A stretch of DNA of 64,000 bases from Hydractinia symbiolongicarpus (taxonomy: Eukaryota; Cnidaria; Hydrozoa; Anthoathecata; Hydractiniidae), in the NCBI RefSeq assembly GCF_029227915.1, contig NC_079875.1:7006001-7070000 (forward strand), read 5' to 3'. Of the stretch, positions 46,601-58,280 are shown piece after piece (position 1 is the first letter of the stretch; each line of letters starts with the position of its first letter). The notes under the pieces were generated by a model. That model was not told the origin of the DNA. It worked only from the letters and a program-made list of their open reading frames with translations, and did no database searches. The position numbers and the translations under genes were made by a program.

Positions 46601-49600
46601 ATTCCTCCGAATTGACATATTTAATAACTTGATTGATATATCAAATTCTTGCTTGAAAATATTTTACCTTTATCCACGGGGCGTTCGCCAGCTTTTATTT
46701 TGCCCAATAGATGGATAATTCCCAATTGAATTAAAACTAGTTGAATTTCCCAACCATCTATTTTTTTAATGACTTATTTTCCCCTGATGTTCTCGTTTTT
46801 CAAAACCTACCTGACAAAGTCAGTCAAAAACTTTTTTATTGCATACGTGTTTTCAGTTTTTATTTATCAAAGCATGAAACAATGAAATGATTGGCATTTA
46901 ATGATTTGATTGATATTCGATCGATGTTGCAAGAAATTTGTTTCGGAAGAACTGTTTCAGGCATCTGAAACAGTTCTTTCCTTAGAAGACTCTTAGAGAA
47001 CTTCCTAGTTGGAGACTAACTGTCCTAAATATAAATTTCTAGTTAACACCCTGTGTAAAGGTATCTTAGCCCTACTAGCTAGTTAGTAATTACTACCAGT
47101 TGTAAATTACGGCGTGTCTCTCATAGATGTTTGTTGGGTCATTGCTATACTATATGGTTCATCCATCTACCAGCTTATGTAAAGTTTCATTACAATAAAG
47201 AAAATATTTTGTGGAAAGCCTTTGAGGTATAAAATGTTAAATGTTTTAGACGACAAATTTTGAATTAGATAAGGCACAATGTTCAAATACTTTAGAGAAT
47301 TGTTTCTATTTTCAATTGATCGTTCTTGTTTTAGGGATTTTCACTCCCAGAATTTAACGATTAATAATAAAATTTGCCACTACACGCTTTGTTCAGTTTC
47401 TTTCTACAAAAATACGTGCATTTCTGTTGTGATTTTTTAATGTAACCTTTATTACATTCAGGTCCTGCAGAAGATCAGTGAGACTAAGGCAAAATTACCA
47501 GACGAAGTAAGTTCTTATCGGATATGCAGTTAGATTTTTCACATTTTTTAACCTTTTGACATTTGTCATGCTTTCTCATTTATCTGCCTGTCTTAAGTGA
47601 CTGTGTAAACACTCTAAGTTTGTTAATAAAGATAGTTCAAATGCTTAGGAAAAGATAGATCAAAGATAGGTCAAAATGGGGTGCTTATGATACAAAACCT
47701 AAAACGTCCTAAAAAACCTGTGTCTGTGAAGAAATACTACTGTTTTACCATAATGGTCGACCTTTAGTGAAACAAATATTGACAATGATCGCATTTTAAA
47801 GCAAAATACTTCGAAATGCCGAGACTGATATTGAATGCTTAACGTAAACAAAATTTTTATTTCACCTCGTCTAAATATAAATTGTTTAGTTTGTTTCTGA
47901 GTTGTTGTTATTTTTTTCTCAGGTTTGTTATCGTGTTCTGATGCAGCTCTCTGGACAGTTCGACCATCCAGCGTTAGCAGTGAAAGTGTTGTTTGAAATG
48001 AAAAGAGTCGGCATACAACCAAATGCTGTCACATGGGGCTTCTATCATAGGGTAAGTGTCACGTAGGGCTTCTATGATAAGGTAAGTGTGGCATGGGGCT
48101 TCTATGATAGGGTAAGTGTAACAGGGGGTTACTATCATAGGGTAAGTGTTACATGGGGCTACTATCATAGGATTATTGTCACATAGGACAAGTGTCATAG
48201 GGGAAGAGTAGTCACTAAAGTGCATTTTATTATTTCTTTTAGCTCCAATAGGAACTTTGTCCCTGTTTGCCATTTTTTTTTTAATCTAGGAAATTCATCC
48301 AAGATAATCCCTTTTTCTTTACTTTCGTCACCTCTGTATAACTGTACTTAGAATGAAATTCCGTCCTACGATAACTTTTTGGTATCCTTTTGACGAGTCT
48401 ATTTCTACTAGGCTGTATATCCCGAGCAAAATAGTGAGCAAAATAATTTCTAAGATTATTGACCATCAGATTTTTTTGCTGCACCGTATGTTTTTCCAGT
48501 TAATTAGAATCTTTGATTTTCTCACTTCGTGGATAATATCGCCCTTGATGAGGTTAGTGTAAGCAGCCTAATCTTAGATTGTTTCTGTATGTTATTTAAA
48601 ATCGTGTCTATGTTTATTGAATTAGAGATTGCACTGTGGAAACAACTCGCTGGTTTTGTCACAACGTCTTAAAAATATAGGTACACTACTTTGATTTCAT
48701 TTTCAGGCCGTGCTTGATGGAAAATGGCTACCTGAAAAAATCCGAAGATCTCCTAAGCAACTGTGGAACAGACTTCGTATTGCTCTTATGGCGATGCATG
48801 CTTTTCAAAAAACTATTATGCTGAAAAGAAACAACAGTGGAAAAAATCTCTTGATTAACTTATCTGACTCAGACGAGAACTTAAGGAAAGATGCAAATTT
48901 GCTGATACCATTGGAAACATCTAGTGTTGGCACGGGATCGGATGGAGGCTATAGTTCAGGACTACTGTCAACGGAGGACTTAAGTCGTCAACAACCTGTT
49001 GCTGGAGGTAATAGATTAAAGGAAGTGTAATTAAGCCCTTGATGATAGCTGAAGTATTTTTGTTAAGTTGTTTAAATAATTTTCTGACAACTATTTCCTA
49101 GCTTGTTTTGTATTTAACCTGTTCCGTTTTGTGTCTTAGGATTGATAGATCTTGGGACAGCATTATCAGATCTATCGATCAATTCACACAGCAATCAAGA
49201 TCTGTCGGCAGTCAAAAGTCACCGACGTAATTTTAGCATGTCTAGTCAAACATCAGAAAGTGACAACGAATTCACCAACGCCCCAGCGTCAATCACCCGT
49301 ACAACACGTCGTCTTAGTGAGACATCAATTGGTTCTAATTTAAGCAATAACGCCGGCAACAATAACAGTCATATTATCGTCTGCCACGATGGCTCATGGC
49401 AAGATCTGGGTAGTTCCTCACATCAAGGTTCAGCGTCAGATTTATACGACGAAATAGGTCCACCTTCTGTTAAAGGTGTTAGTACAAAGTCCGACATAGC
49501 TCTTGAAGCTGTTATATGTAGTTGTCAAATCTGCACGACATGCGACAAAGTTATATATGATGAAGAAGTCATGGGAGCATGGAGTGCTGATGATTCGAAC

Positions 49601-52600
49601 TTGAACATTTTGTAAGTTAAGTACCTTCTTCCTTCTATTTACAGCCTGTTCATAACTCCATGTTTTTCTTTTGTGGCATTATTGCTTACATTTTCCTTGT
49701 CAAACTCAGAAAATAATGACAAACGCCCACCATTTCGATCCGTCGGTAGGTTGATCAATCTACATTTTGAAGACACCTGTGCTTGCTTATCCACAGCATG
49801 AAGGGTTGTTAGTTTAAAAAACTTAATGTGAATGCCATTTCCAATGTACATATCTAACTGCCACGTTTTAAAATTATAGGGCGCATAGTTGATTTTAACT
49901 AACATATAATTATCCTTAGATGTCCGTTCTGTCAAGCCAAACGAGTTCCCAATCTACAGATTAAAGTAAAGGTAACTTATTTCATTTGTAATCAATGTCA
50001 GTTTTATTATATTCGAAAATTTATGCTGTTTACCTCAAGAGAAGAACTGTTTCCATTGTAAAAATTTCCCTAATGTTTTTAAGGCGAAAAAATATTTAGA
50101 ATTCTTGCAGACAATGAGTAGGATGCTGTTTTATAATGTAATTTATTTTACACGAGATTTTTATACCATTTTTTTAATATACGCTCCTTTGTTATCATAA
50201 AATATCCAAAATATTTTAGAAAAAGCATTCCCAGCGCAAACGCTAGTTCTGTATTTTTTGTGAGAGCTTCCAATAGCAACATTAAGTTCCACATTTTTAA
50301 TCATTTAGATTTTTTACCTCGATCTACGGATAAAACAAATGCTTTACAGCACAAAAGAATGCTTGGCAAATCGTTTTTTTAAAAGAATATAATTCCGACA
50401 GGTCTGACAGAGCTTTAAGTATGTTAAACCCACTTTTTTCAGGACTACAGAGGACTCGCATCTAAAAAGTGCAGTTCTGGTAGCTTAAGTTCGGACGTAT
50501 CTTCTTCAAATGTCAACGACACAAAATCATCTAGTAATCCACTTCTTACTCGCAACATAAATGTCAACAACGACACAGCTTCCATAAGCAGTACTACAAG
50601 CGGTAGCAACGCTAGTGAGAGCAGTACACACCAGTTGGAACAGTTCTTCTCTTCTGCACCCGCTCCTTCCAAAGCAGTATCGATCAAACCTACTAAAAAG
50701 TTGAGTTGTGATATGATCATCAGTAGTAGTGCACCAACCAGTGCGTCATCTAGTCCCGTACTAGGATCTGGTGGTCGACGCCAAGCTTTTTTTAAACACA
50801 GGAAATCGAGCAGTACAAGTAGTAATTTCAACATGTTTTTAGGTAAATATCTTATTATTATAATTGGTAAATGCTTGATTTAACGCCCTCTTGACAGCTA
50901 TAGATTTAAACCGCTTCCGTAAAGAAGGTTTGCTTGCTGGTTATGGGATAAGTATTATTGGTTCAGTACAGATGGTAATTTAATTTTAGTATGGTGGATA
51001 AAAATACGTAACTCTAAAAACTCTTTATTCTCTTACCAGTTTTGAATAGTAACTACAAGGTTGACTTTGTCAAAATTATGTTCATACCTTTTTCTGTATA
51101 TCTTGTTTTTGTACATAATTTACAGTACTGTAAGAGCTCTCTTCGATCATAAAGCATGATGTATTTAACCCTTGCTCTGTTATGCGTCTATTCTTACGCA
51201 ATATCGCGCAATTTGATGCGTGCACTTTGAGCAGATGTGCTAAAATATTGAAGTGGGCTTTTGTCTTAATTAGCACCCCATTAGGTTCAGCGCTCCTTTA
51301 TAGAATGCTTTTTCCTGAGAATTGTACCAAGTTAATGGAGTATCCATTGTAACAGTTTTTTTGTTATTCTGAAAGTTTTTATTGAACTATTACACAAATT
51401 TAAATAGGCTTGTTTATTTTTAAACATTTTTAAGTATTTTTTACTTTTTTATTTCCATAGGTACTCCTGAAGAAAAAATGATCACTTCAGTACCTTATTT
51501 AAGTCCTCTAGTACTAAGAAAAGAATTGGAAAACATGTTAGAAAATAATGGAGACTCGAAACTTCAAACAACAGACATTGTCAATGAGAAACCCATACTG
51601 TATTGGAATTTAGTAGGTTTATTGTTACTATTGTTGTTTCGCTGTTTTGCGGCGGTATGTCATCAGTTAGAAGGCGAAGTCTAAATCCAGATTGTCTTAT
51701 GTTATTCTCGACATTTGACGTTTATACTTGACGCATGTTGCACAATTCCAACATAATCTCCAATTTTTTCTTTCTCTAACTTCAACTTTGAAAGTTGATG
51801 CAAATCCTTTACGTTAAATTTATATGCATTTTCGGTAAATATCTCACACCCCTTATGCTAACCATTTGCTAAGTAGCTCTGTCTTCAACCCTCAACACCC
51901 TTTCTACACACACAATTTTACACGGCGTTATTTTAGGTGTGGTATTTTCATCGCCTTGGTCTTCACAGTCATCTACCTTCGTTTCTTCTTCATTCGTACA
52001 GCAGCGAAAACGAAGTAAGTTTGTAACTTCCGCAATATATTTGCGAAGTAAGTTTGTTACTTCAGCAATATATTTTATTGTACTGCAGCAAGAGTAAAGT
52101 AAGTTCTTGTAAGTCATTCGTACTGCAGCGAGAGCATAGTAATATAGCTCGGTAGCGATTTTTTTTCATTCCTACAGTAGGGAAAATAATTTTGTAACTC
52201 GGTAGCGATATTATTCTGTTGTACAACAGGGAAAGTAAATTTGTAACTCGGTAGCGATATTTTTCATTCGTACAACAGGAAAAGTAAATTTGTAACTCGG
52301 TAGCGATATTTTTCATTCGTACAACAGGGAAAGTAAATTTATAACTCGGTAGCGATATTTTTCAGTCGTGTAACAGGAAAAGTTAATTTGTAACTCGGTA
52401 GCGATATTTTTCATTTGTATAACAGGAAAACTCAGTTTGTAACTCGGTAGCGATATTTTTCATTCGTATAACAGGAAAAGTCAGTTTGTAACTCGGTAGC
52501 GATATTTTTCATTCGTATAACAAAAAAAAGTCAGTTTGTAACTCGGTAGCGATATTTTTCATTCGTGTAACAGAAAAAGTCAGTTTGTAACTCGGTAGCG

Positions 52601-55382
52601 ATATTTTTCTGTCGTGTAACAGGGAAAGTAATTTTGTAACTCGATAGCGATATTTTTAATTCGTACAACAGTGAAAGTAAGTTTGTAACTCAATGGCTAT
52701 CTTTTTTATTCGTACAACAGGGAAAGTAAATTTGTAACTCGGTAGCGATACTTTTCTGTCGTACAACAGAGAAAGTAAATTTGTAACTTGGTAGCGATAT
52801 TTTTCTGTCGTACAACATCGCAAGTTATTTTGTAACTCGGTAGCGATATTTTTCATTCGTACAACAGGGAAAGTAAATTTATAACTCGGTAGCGATATTT
52901 TTCTGTCGTACAACATCGCAAGTTATTTTGTAACTCGGTAGCGATATTTTATAACTTTTTGCAATACATTACAACACATTACTTTTCTTGAATTAGTCAG
53001 GGGTACCAACTTCTGATGGTTGATTTTTAAAAGTTTTTTATGAAATGTGCACAGTGTTTTGTTTGCACTCCTGCCCATTTGTTTTTGAGATTTTTGTGGT
53101 AAGAAGCACAGCAGTTGACGTGAAGTATTGAAGAAGAGAGTCCTGTTTAATCGTTAATACATTTTCAAAAAGAGATGGAGAATTGTTACTTGTACATTTT
53201 AAATACATAGAACACAGTAATAGTAAATATTTTGTTTTATATTCAGGATGGCAATAATAGAGAAGTCGTTGTATCTACATCTTGGGATGTGAATCGTCAA
53301 ACGGAGCATTTTGTTCCACTGTATATGTTATGGAATGTACCGGGTAAGTCAAAGTGTAAGAACGGGTTAGTTGTGAAGTAGTGTGTTTGCAGTTATAAAG
53401 AACTAGAAATGTATTATTGTATTCGATTTAAAGCAAACTAGAAGTTTGCCGTGAGCATATTGCAGCACGTGAAAGGTGGTCTTTTGCGGTTGGCAGTTTC
53501 GGCGCTCTTGGAACATGGGATCACACCCTGGTAACTACTAGGCAATATCCTACAACCATCAAATTTGCACTATTTCAATTTATGGATAAATCGCAAAAAA
53601 AGATTATTTTTTTCTTGATTACCTGATACCTTAATAGAGGTGCGGAAAAGCTCTCTGACCTTTTTTTATTATATTCTTTCTCATCATCAACTTTGAAATT
53701 TATCTAAGCCATTAAAATTAAGTAAGGGCACTAGTTTTTAATCTTTTTTATAATTTTAGATGAAAAACAATATTTGGTTGCAGAGAGAGGCTGGACATCC
53801 AGAAGGTAATGTTTTGATACAGCGTGTGGTATTTGCACTGAGCTTATCAGTTTCTTTTTTTTGTTGGATTAACTTTTACTTTCTAAGGGATATTGTTACT
53901 TCTAAGATAGTGCTTGTACACTATAGCCTGTCTATAGTGTACAAGGTATATAGCTAACACACGACTATAGAGAGCATGCTATGCAATAAACGTATGACTA
54001 TAACAGGTAATGTTTTTAATTCCCTTTCAAATTACGGTCAAACTCTCTATAGAATTCGACATATATTGGACGCCGGTTTAAAAGTCGATAGAACACAGTG
54101 CCAAAGTTATGAAAACTAAGACACCATTTGTTTGTATCAGACTTTTGATAATTAATAGAATTTTTTTATGTACTTCACAACCTTTTTTGAACGTACTGTG
54201 GCAAGCGTCTATAGCACACCTTTTTTGTATGGTTGCTGTCCTTTATAGACAGGATGGACTGTAAAGTCATTTCGAACTGGTATTATATTGGTTTACACTA
54301 ATTTTGGGTCGGCAATAACCGATAGGCTTGGTTGAAATAAGGTTTGGTAAAAAGATAAATTTTAGTTCTTTAAAATGAATTTTTTTTAAAGGTCAAGATC
54401 GTTAGAATTTAATTAGGCATTTATAATCTTTCATACTTTTATCTTAACTTTGTATTTTATAGGTTTAATTTGTTTCTTTCCTTGTAGCTTGCTAACTGCA
54501 ATTTCTGCGCATGTGCAAAAAAATGACGTAGTAAACCCGATGAAGATGTTATTGGATGAAAGGTCTCGACAACAGAATCAAAACACTGAAGTTCATTGGT
54601 ACGATAAGTTTATAATCCTTTCAAATGGTTTTCTCAAATATCCTTCAGAAGAATCTAAAACTATGTTTTTGTGTTTCTTGTTATTGCCTCCTTTATACGG
54701 CCACTTAAGGCTAACTACTGTTAAAAAGCCATTCCTTAGCCCTTTTATTTTAAACGCTTGAGGACATAAGTCAGTCCAAATTGTCTGTAATATCATAAGA
54801 ATAGGGTGTTAAAAATGCTAAAGGGCGCTGAAAGGCGTTTTTTACCAAATGTTGCAAAGGAGAATGCAAACCAAGTTTGATAAAACCAACACAACAGGGG
54901 CTTTTTTACCCTACACAATCCCTGTTTGTTCCAGACATGAAGGAGTGGTGTTTTTGTGAAGTTTCTTTCCTTTTCAGCAATCGGATTTATTTTGTCGTTT
55001 TAGGAGTTTATACAGAGAACTGTTATTTTTATCACTTTTGTCTTGTGGTGCCGAAAATATCGATGTTGGTAAGTCGTCCTTTACTTTTGATCAAACTTTT
55101 TGAAATAGATAGCAGACATAGAAGACATGTAGACGAACCCGTCAGTTTTTGTGCCAGACAGAATTATATTTCCTTCGAAAAAGTCAAAGTAAGTCTGTTA
55201 ATTTTCCCCGTTTTTTGTTAGATGCTTTTGATCGTGAATATAAAAAAGCTTACAAGGAAGTTGCGCGTGAGTATTCCGAGCGTTTGTATCCCGACGACAA
55301 ATCACCGACAATAAAAGCAGTATTTTGTCGCCAAGCGTTCGCAGCACCGACGTTGCAACCGAGAAAGGCACAACTATATTAA
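37695..55382 (+). CDS. DENND4: DENND4 (DENN-domain Rab guanine-nucleotide exchange factor), 35 exons
   Basis: Exons start-end: 37695-37972, 38163-38352, 38432-38558, 38885-39054, 39729-39818, 39928-40076, 40313-40379, 40585-40640, 40915-41059, 41252-41345, 41968-42049, 42465-42516, 42591-42648, 43400-43470, 43542-43609, 44391-44464, 44673-44818, 45403-45449, 45633-45695, 45957-46101, 46505-46545, 47127-47226, 47462-47506, 47923-48051, 48707-49007, 49140-49611, 49920-49971, 50443-50842, 51461-51612, 51937-52014, 53247-53343, 53760-53805, 54488-54598, 55004-55068, 55222-55382. They total 1473 residues, with phases consistent throughout. Order: MABP region (about 40-200; [15 protein letters not shown]), DENN module ([29 protein letters not shown]), a pentatricopeptide-type repeat near 785-830 (NAVTWGFYH), Ser-rich linkers, a cysteine cluster (CSCQICTTC then CPFC, about 1055-1091), and the conserved C-terminus ([25 protein letters not shown]). 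Vertebrate DENND4 proteins activate Rab10. It represents the ancestor of the vertebrate A/B/C paralogues. Confidence 0.96.
39153..39274 (-). mobile_element. Short Helitron-like element, copy B, in DENND4 intron 4
   Basis: On the minus strand it begins TCTATAATAATAGC and ends with a hairpin around CTGTGGATTTTTCCACGGG followed by TTAATGACTAG. It shares the GACAGACAG block with copies A and C. Confidence 0.68.
39447..39482. repeat. Perfect palindrome, 17-nt arms, in DENND4 intron 4
   Basis: AAATAATTACCTAAGGT is followed by TG and then its exact reverse complement. It can form a cruciform or RNA hairpin; function unknown. Confidence 0.9.
42919..43041. mobile_element. 123-bp MITE flanked by TTAA in DENND4 intron 13
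   Basis: The left end AGGTGAGTTTCCACTTACA pairs with the inverted right end AGTGGGTTTCCACTTAAAC with one gap. TTAA occurs directly outside both ends (42915-42918 and 43042-43045), the target signature of piggyBac-type transposition. Confidence 0.65.
45901..45927. repeat. (TTCG)n microsatellite in DENND4 intron 19
   Basis: Nearly seven perfect TTCG units end 29 nt before the exon at 45957. Confidence 0.95.
46948..46977. repeat. Perfect 13-bp hairpin in DENND4 intron 21
   Basis: AGAACTGTTTCAG, a GCAT loop, then its exact reverse complement. Confidence 0.85.
48027..48171 (+). repeat. 30-bp tandem repeat spanning the exon 24 splice donor of DENND4
   Basis: The last ~25 exon bases plus GTAAGTGT form a unit repeated every 30 bp. 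Identical GTAAGTGT donors therefore stand at 48052, 48082, 48112 and 48142, followed by a decayed fifth unit. Using the second donor would add a TAG stop in frame, so only the first is productive for the full protein. Confidence 0.92.
51991..52947 (+). repeat. 49-bp minisatellite overlapping the end of DENND4 exon 30
   Basis: Roughly 18-20 units of 49 bp built on CTCGGTAGCGATATTTTTCA, TTCGTACAACAGG and AAAGTAAATTTGTAA. The first recognisable unit is in coding sequence: exon bases 51991-52014 (CATTCGTACAGCAGCGAAAA plus CGAA) and the donor GTAAGTTTGTAAC match the repeat, and CGAAGTAAGTTTGT recurs 31 bp later. The array ends with TTTTTGCAATACATTACAAC, also found beyond the related array at 57052-57440. 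Confidence 0.9.
53913..53945. repeat. Perfect 14-bp hairpin in DENND4 intron 32
   Basis: CTTGTACACTATAG, loop CCTGT, then the exact reverse complement. Confidence 0.9.
54035..54261. mobile_element. Tc1/mariner-type (pogo/Tigger-like) MITE in DENND4 intron 32
   Basis: The left end CGGTCAAACTCTCTATAG and the inverted right end CAGTCCATCCTGTCTATA are similar and recall Tigger/pogo ends. TA flanks both sides (54033-54034, 54262-54263), as made by this superfamily. It is 227 bp and non-coding. Confidence 0.6.
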
Positions 55383-55504
55383 ATATTAGCAGTTATGGCA
55401 AGCCCCGTGTGTACAAAAGTCGAAGTTGTCTGACCTTATGGAAAAACAATGTCTATTCGTAAGCTGTACATTTGGAGTGTTATATCATATTTCTTTTTTA
55501 TTTA

Positions 55505-55510
55505 AATAAA
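55505..55510 (+). terminator. Polyadenylation signal AATAAA of DENND4
   Basis: Canonical hexamer 122 nt after the DENND4 stop codon, a normal distance. Confidence 0.7.
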
Positions 55511-56977
55511 GTTACGGATTATTTTTATACTTTTTTTAACTATTCAGAAAGTTTAAATTTTAATTTGGATTATGATTACAAAAAGCTGTAGATTTCTCGT
55601 TTAAATCAAAAGTATTAGTTATCCAGGGTCACGCAATAAAAAGATCCTAGGACCATTTTTTAAAAGTTTATAGGAATTTGAACTGAGTGTCTATGATGCT
55701 CTCCATACACCTCTCTTTCTATTCTCATACTGTTTTTTTTATCGTATGCACGTTGTATTATAAGAAACCTTAGGCTCAGAAAGGCTAAGTTATAAGAAAC
55801 TGATACAACAGAGGTGAGACGGAATAAAAAAGGTGTTTATTGACATGGATATTTAAATATATATTGTTGCAAGCATAGCAAGTGACTTATTTTACGATAA
55901 TGTAAAGAAAGGGTTTTTTAAGGCCAAAAAAGAAAGTTAAGAAAAATTTAAGGCTGAAATTTTAAGAAACTCTATGCTCAATCACATGCTTAATTCTCTT
56001 ATAAAAATGTGTATTGTAATTTGTCAAAATTATATTTTGCTCTATCACAACAGATGCAAAAAAAGAATTCATTAACGCCTATCTACGTTTTGACATCAAC
56101 TAAAATTCGACGCCATTTCTGACATAAAGCACTTGCTATTTGTTTACGATCAATCTTTGACGAATAGATTTCTATTTTTTAAGTTCTATCGTATTCGCCG
56201 ACATTGTCGTCAATGCAACTGCGACATTACCGTCATTGCAATTTCGACTCAAGAAAAGGCGATATGTTAGGTTTCATTTCTTTCATCTTATGTATGGTAC
56301 TCTTTAAGAATATTTATCATTCCGTTTGTGCACGGAAATATAACTGCGCCGTGAAAAAATATTTTGCAATATTATCAAACGTCACTCTATGGAATATATG
56401 TAGTATTCTTTTGACTAAAATGTTCTTTTTTTATTCGTTCTTTCACATCGTGCTTGAGATTAACAAAAATAGGGGACAAAGAGTCCTGCAGCGAGATTAT
56501 TGCACGGAACGCCTAAATAGGTTAACCTTGAATTTCCGATTATCTTGAACAATACATATTGTAATTTTAGGGTGATCACTACTCTTGTAAACTCCTTGAA
56601 ATGGAAATGCTACTGAACTAGCTGGATAGTTGCAAAAAGAAGAAGAAAATAACTATTCCAAATCTAGCTTTGTTTAGGTCCATGATATTACTTGGATAGC
56701 TCGTAAGAAAAAAATGGACTGCGACGTTTTCTTTCAATTTCTAACTTCTCATTGACTAATTCAAAGTGGAATGTCTTACCTTACCTCTCTCAACATTTGA
56801 CATACGAAAACAAAACTGCCAGTTTAATTTGTTTTTCTTTAAGTCAAGTCTAAAGTTTCTTCACTTTTAGCATATAGGAGCAGTATAACATTTTTGGTGC
56901 GCTTACAAATTTTGGAAAAAGTCGAGAATTGCATGACACGCCCATTTAGGTAACCTTGGCATTTAGATTATCTTGAT

Positions 56978-57044
56978 AGGAGTAGTCGTCACCCTGTAAT
57001 TACAATACGTATCGTATTGTAATTACAGGATGACGACTACTCCT
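56978..57044. repeat. Near-perfect palindrome, ~31-nt arms
   Basis: GGAGTAGTCGTCA and CTGTAATTACAATACG are followed by TAT and then their inverted copy with one small mismatch. Confidence 0.9.
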
Positions 57045-57051
57045 GTTAACT

Positions 57052-57440
57052 TCTTGATAGCGATTTTTTTCTTTCGTACAGCGCTTAAAGTAAGTTAACT
57101 CGGTACCGATATTTTACCTTCGTACGGCAGCGAAAGTAAGTTCGTTTCTCGGTAGCGATGTTTTTTATGCATGCAGCAGAAAAAGTAAATTTGTAACTTG
57201 ATAGCGATATTTTTTATTCGTCCTGCAGGAAAAGTAAATATGTAACTCATTATTAATACAGCAGGAATGTAAGTTTGTAAATCGGTGGCAATATTTTTCA
57301 TTCGTACAGCGGCAAAAGTAAGTTTGTAACTCAATAGCACATTTTTTTTTCGTACAACAAATAAAATGAATTCATATCTCGGTAGCGATATTTTATTATT
57401 TCTACTGCAGCAGTATGAAGTAGGGTTGTAACTTATTAGC
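57052..57440 (+). repeat. Second array of the DENND4-associated 49-bp minisatellite
   Basis: About eight diverged units with CTCGGTAGCGATATTTT, TTCGTACAGCAG and AAAGTAAGTTTGTAA, the same family as 51991-52947. Its far side also reads TTTTTGCAGTACACCACAAC. Confidence 0.85.
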
Positions 57441-58280
57441 GATGTTTCTCTCTGTTGCTTTCATAAATTTTTGCAGTACACCACAACAACGCGTTGCAAT
57501 AAACAATACTTTACAGCTACACCTGTGAATGCCTTGAAATAAAATGTGCTACTGAAAAAGCTGGATCGTTGCAAATGAAAGTAAAAATAACTATTTGAAA
57601 TTTTGTTTTTTAGCCCTGTAATATTATTATAGCTTAAAACAACTCTTGGAAATGAAAATAGACTGCGAAGTTTTCTTTTCTTTTCCAATTTCTAATAACT
57701 AATTCAAAGTGGCATGCCTTCCTACCCTTTTCAACATTTTCGCTAGGAGAACAAAACAACCAAATTTAATTATACAATTTGTTTTACTTCAAGACAATTC
57801 TAAAGTTAATTTACTTTTAGCAAATGTGTAAGTGTGCGTTTATTTCAGGTACCATGAAAGTAGCTCTTTATCGCTGAGGTTTTGAAGTGCTCTCCATTGC
57901 AGCTAATGTTGTTGATTGTTTTCATAACGAATATTAGGGACAGTTCTGCGCCAGTTAACACGTTGTTGGCACCAGTCTCCCACGTCATTCACGCAATGCT
58001 GCATTTAGGAAAAATGAAGAAAAGAAAGAAGATGCGGTTTTCCAAAAGTGAAGAGAATCTTTTTTCAATACAAAATGACATAGCAGTTCTCCTTTGTGTA
58101 TTCTATAGACACAAAACTAAGGTCTACAAATAAAAAATAAATCAGAATGCTCATTTTACAAAATGATTGCTCTGGCCTCTAAGTGCTTTTAAAAAGCCCA
58201 GAAGTTACCAACGCTAAAGGCAGGAAATATATCCATTTGAAAACGCTAGTTTTGAATAAGAAAAAATTATACATTTAACA

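Larger units (their letters stand above)
56575..57830 (+). repeat. ~300-bp direct duplication bracketing a minisatellite
   Basis: 56575-56880 and 57505-57830 align: both run CCTTGAAAT, then GCTACTGAA, AGCTGGAT, AAATAACTATT, GACTGCGA, AATTCAAAGTGG, and end near a CACTTTTAGCA or TACTTTTAGCA acceptor-like string. The spacing is about 930 bp. The palindrome 56978-57044 and the minisatellite 57052-57440 lie between them. Confidence 0.75.

Noticed and set aside
47184-47189. Splice donor inside DENND4 exon 22 (AAAGTTTCA)
   Set aside because: Reading on to the donor at 47227 restores the conserved block before the next exon and keeps phase 0.
50445-50834. Minus-strand frame of 129 residues
   Set aside because: It is the shadow of the Ser-rich DENND4 exon 28 on the + strand.
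51869-52916. Minus-strand repeat proteins
   Set aside because: They are translations of the 49-bp minisatellite; units shift frame and have no start context.
51991-52947. CRISPR array
   Set aside because: The repeat units are contiguous with no unique spacers, and the DNA is eukaryotic with introns.
56204-56548. 114-residue open frame downstream of DENND4
   Set aside because: No ATG at the frame start and no recognisable family; it probably arises by chance next to repeats.
57906-58133. 75-residue frame with a hydrophobic start after an acceptor-like CATTGCAG
   Set aside because: No recognised domain, no cleavage pattern of a peptide precursor and a simple-composition tail; support is too weak to call a gene.
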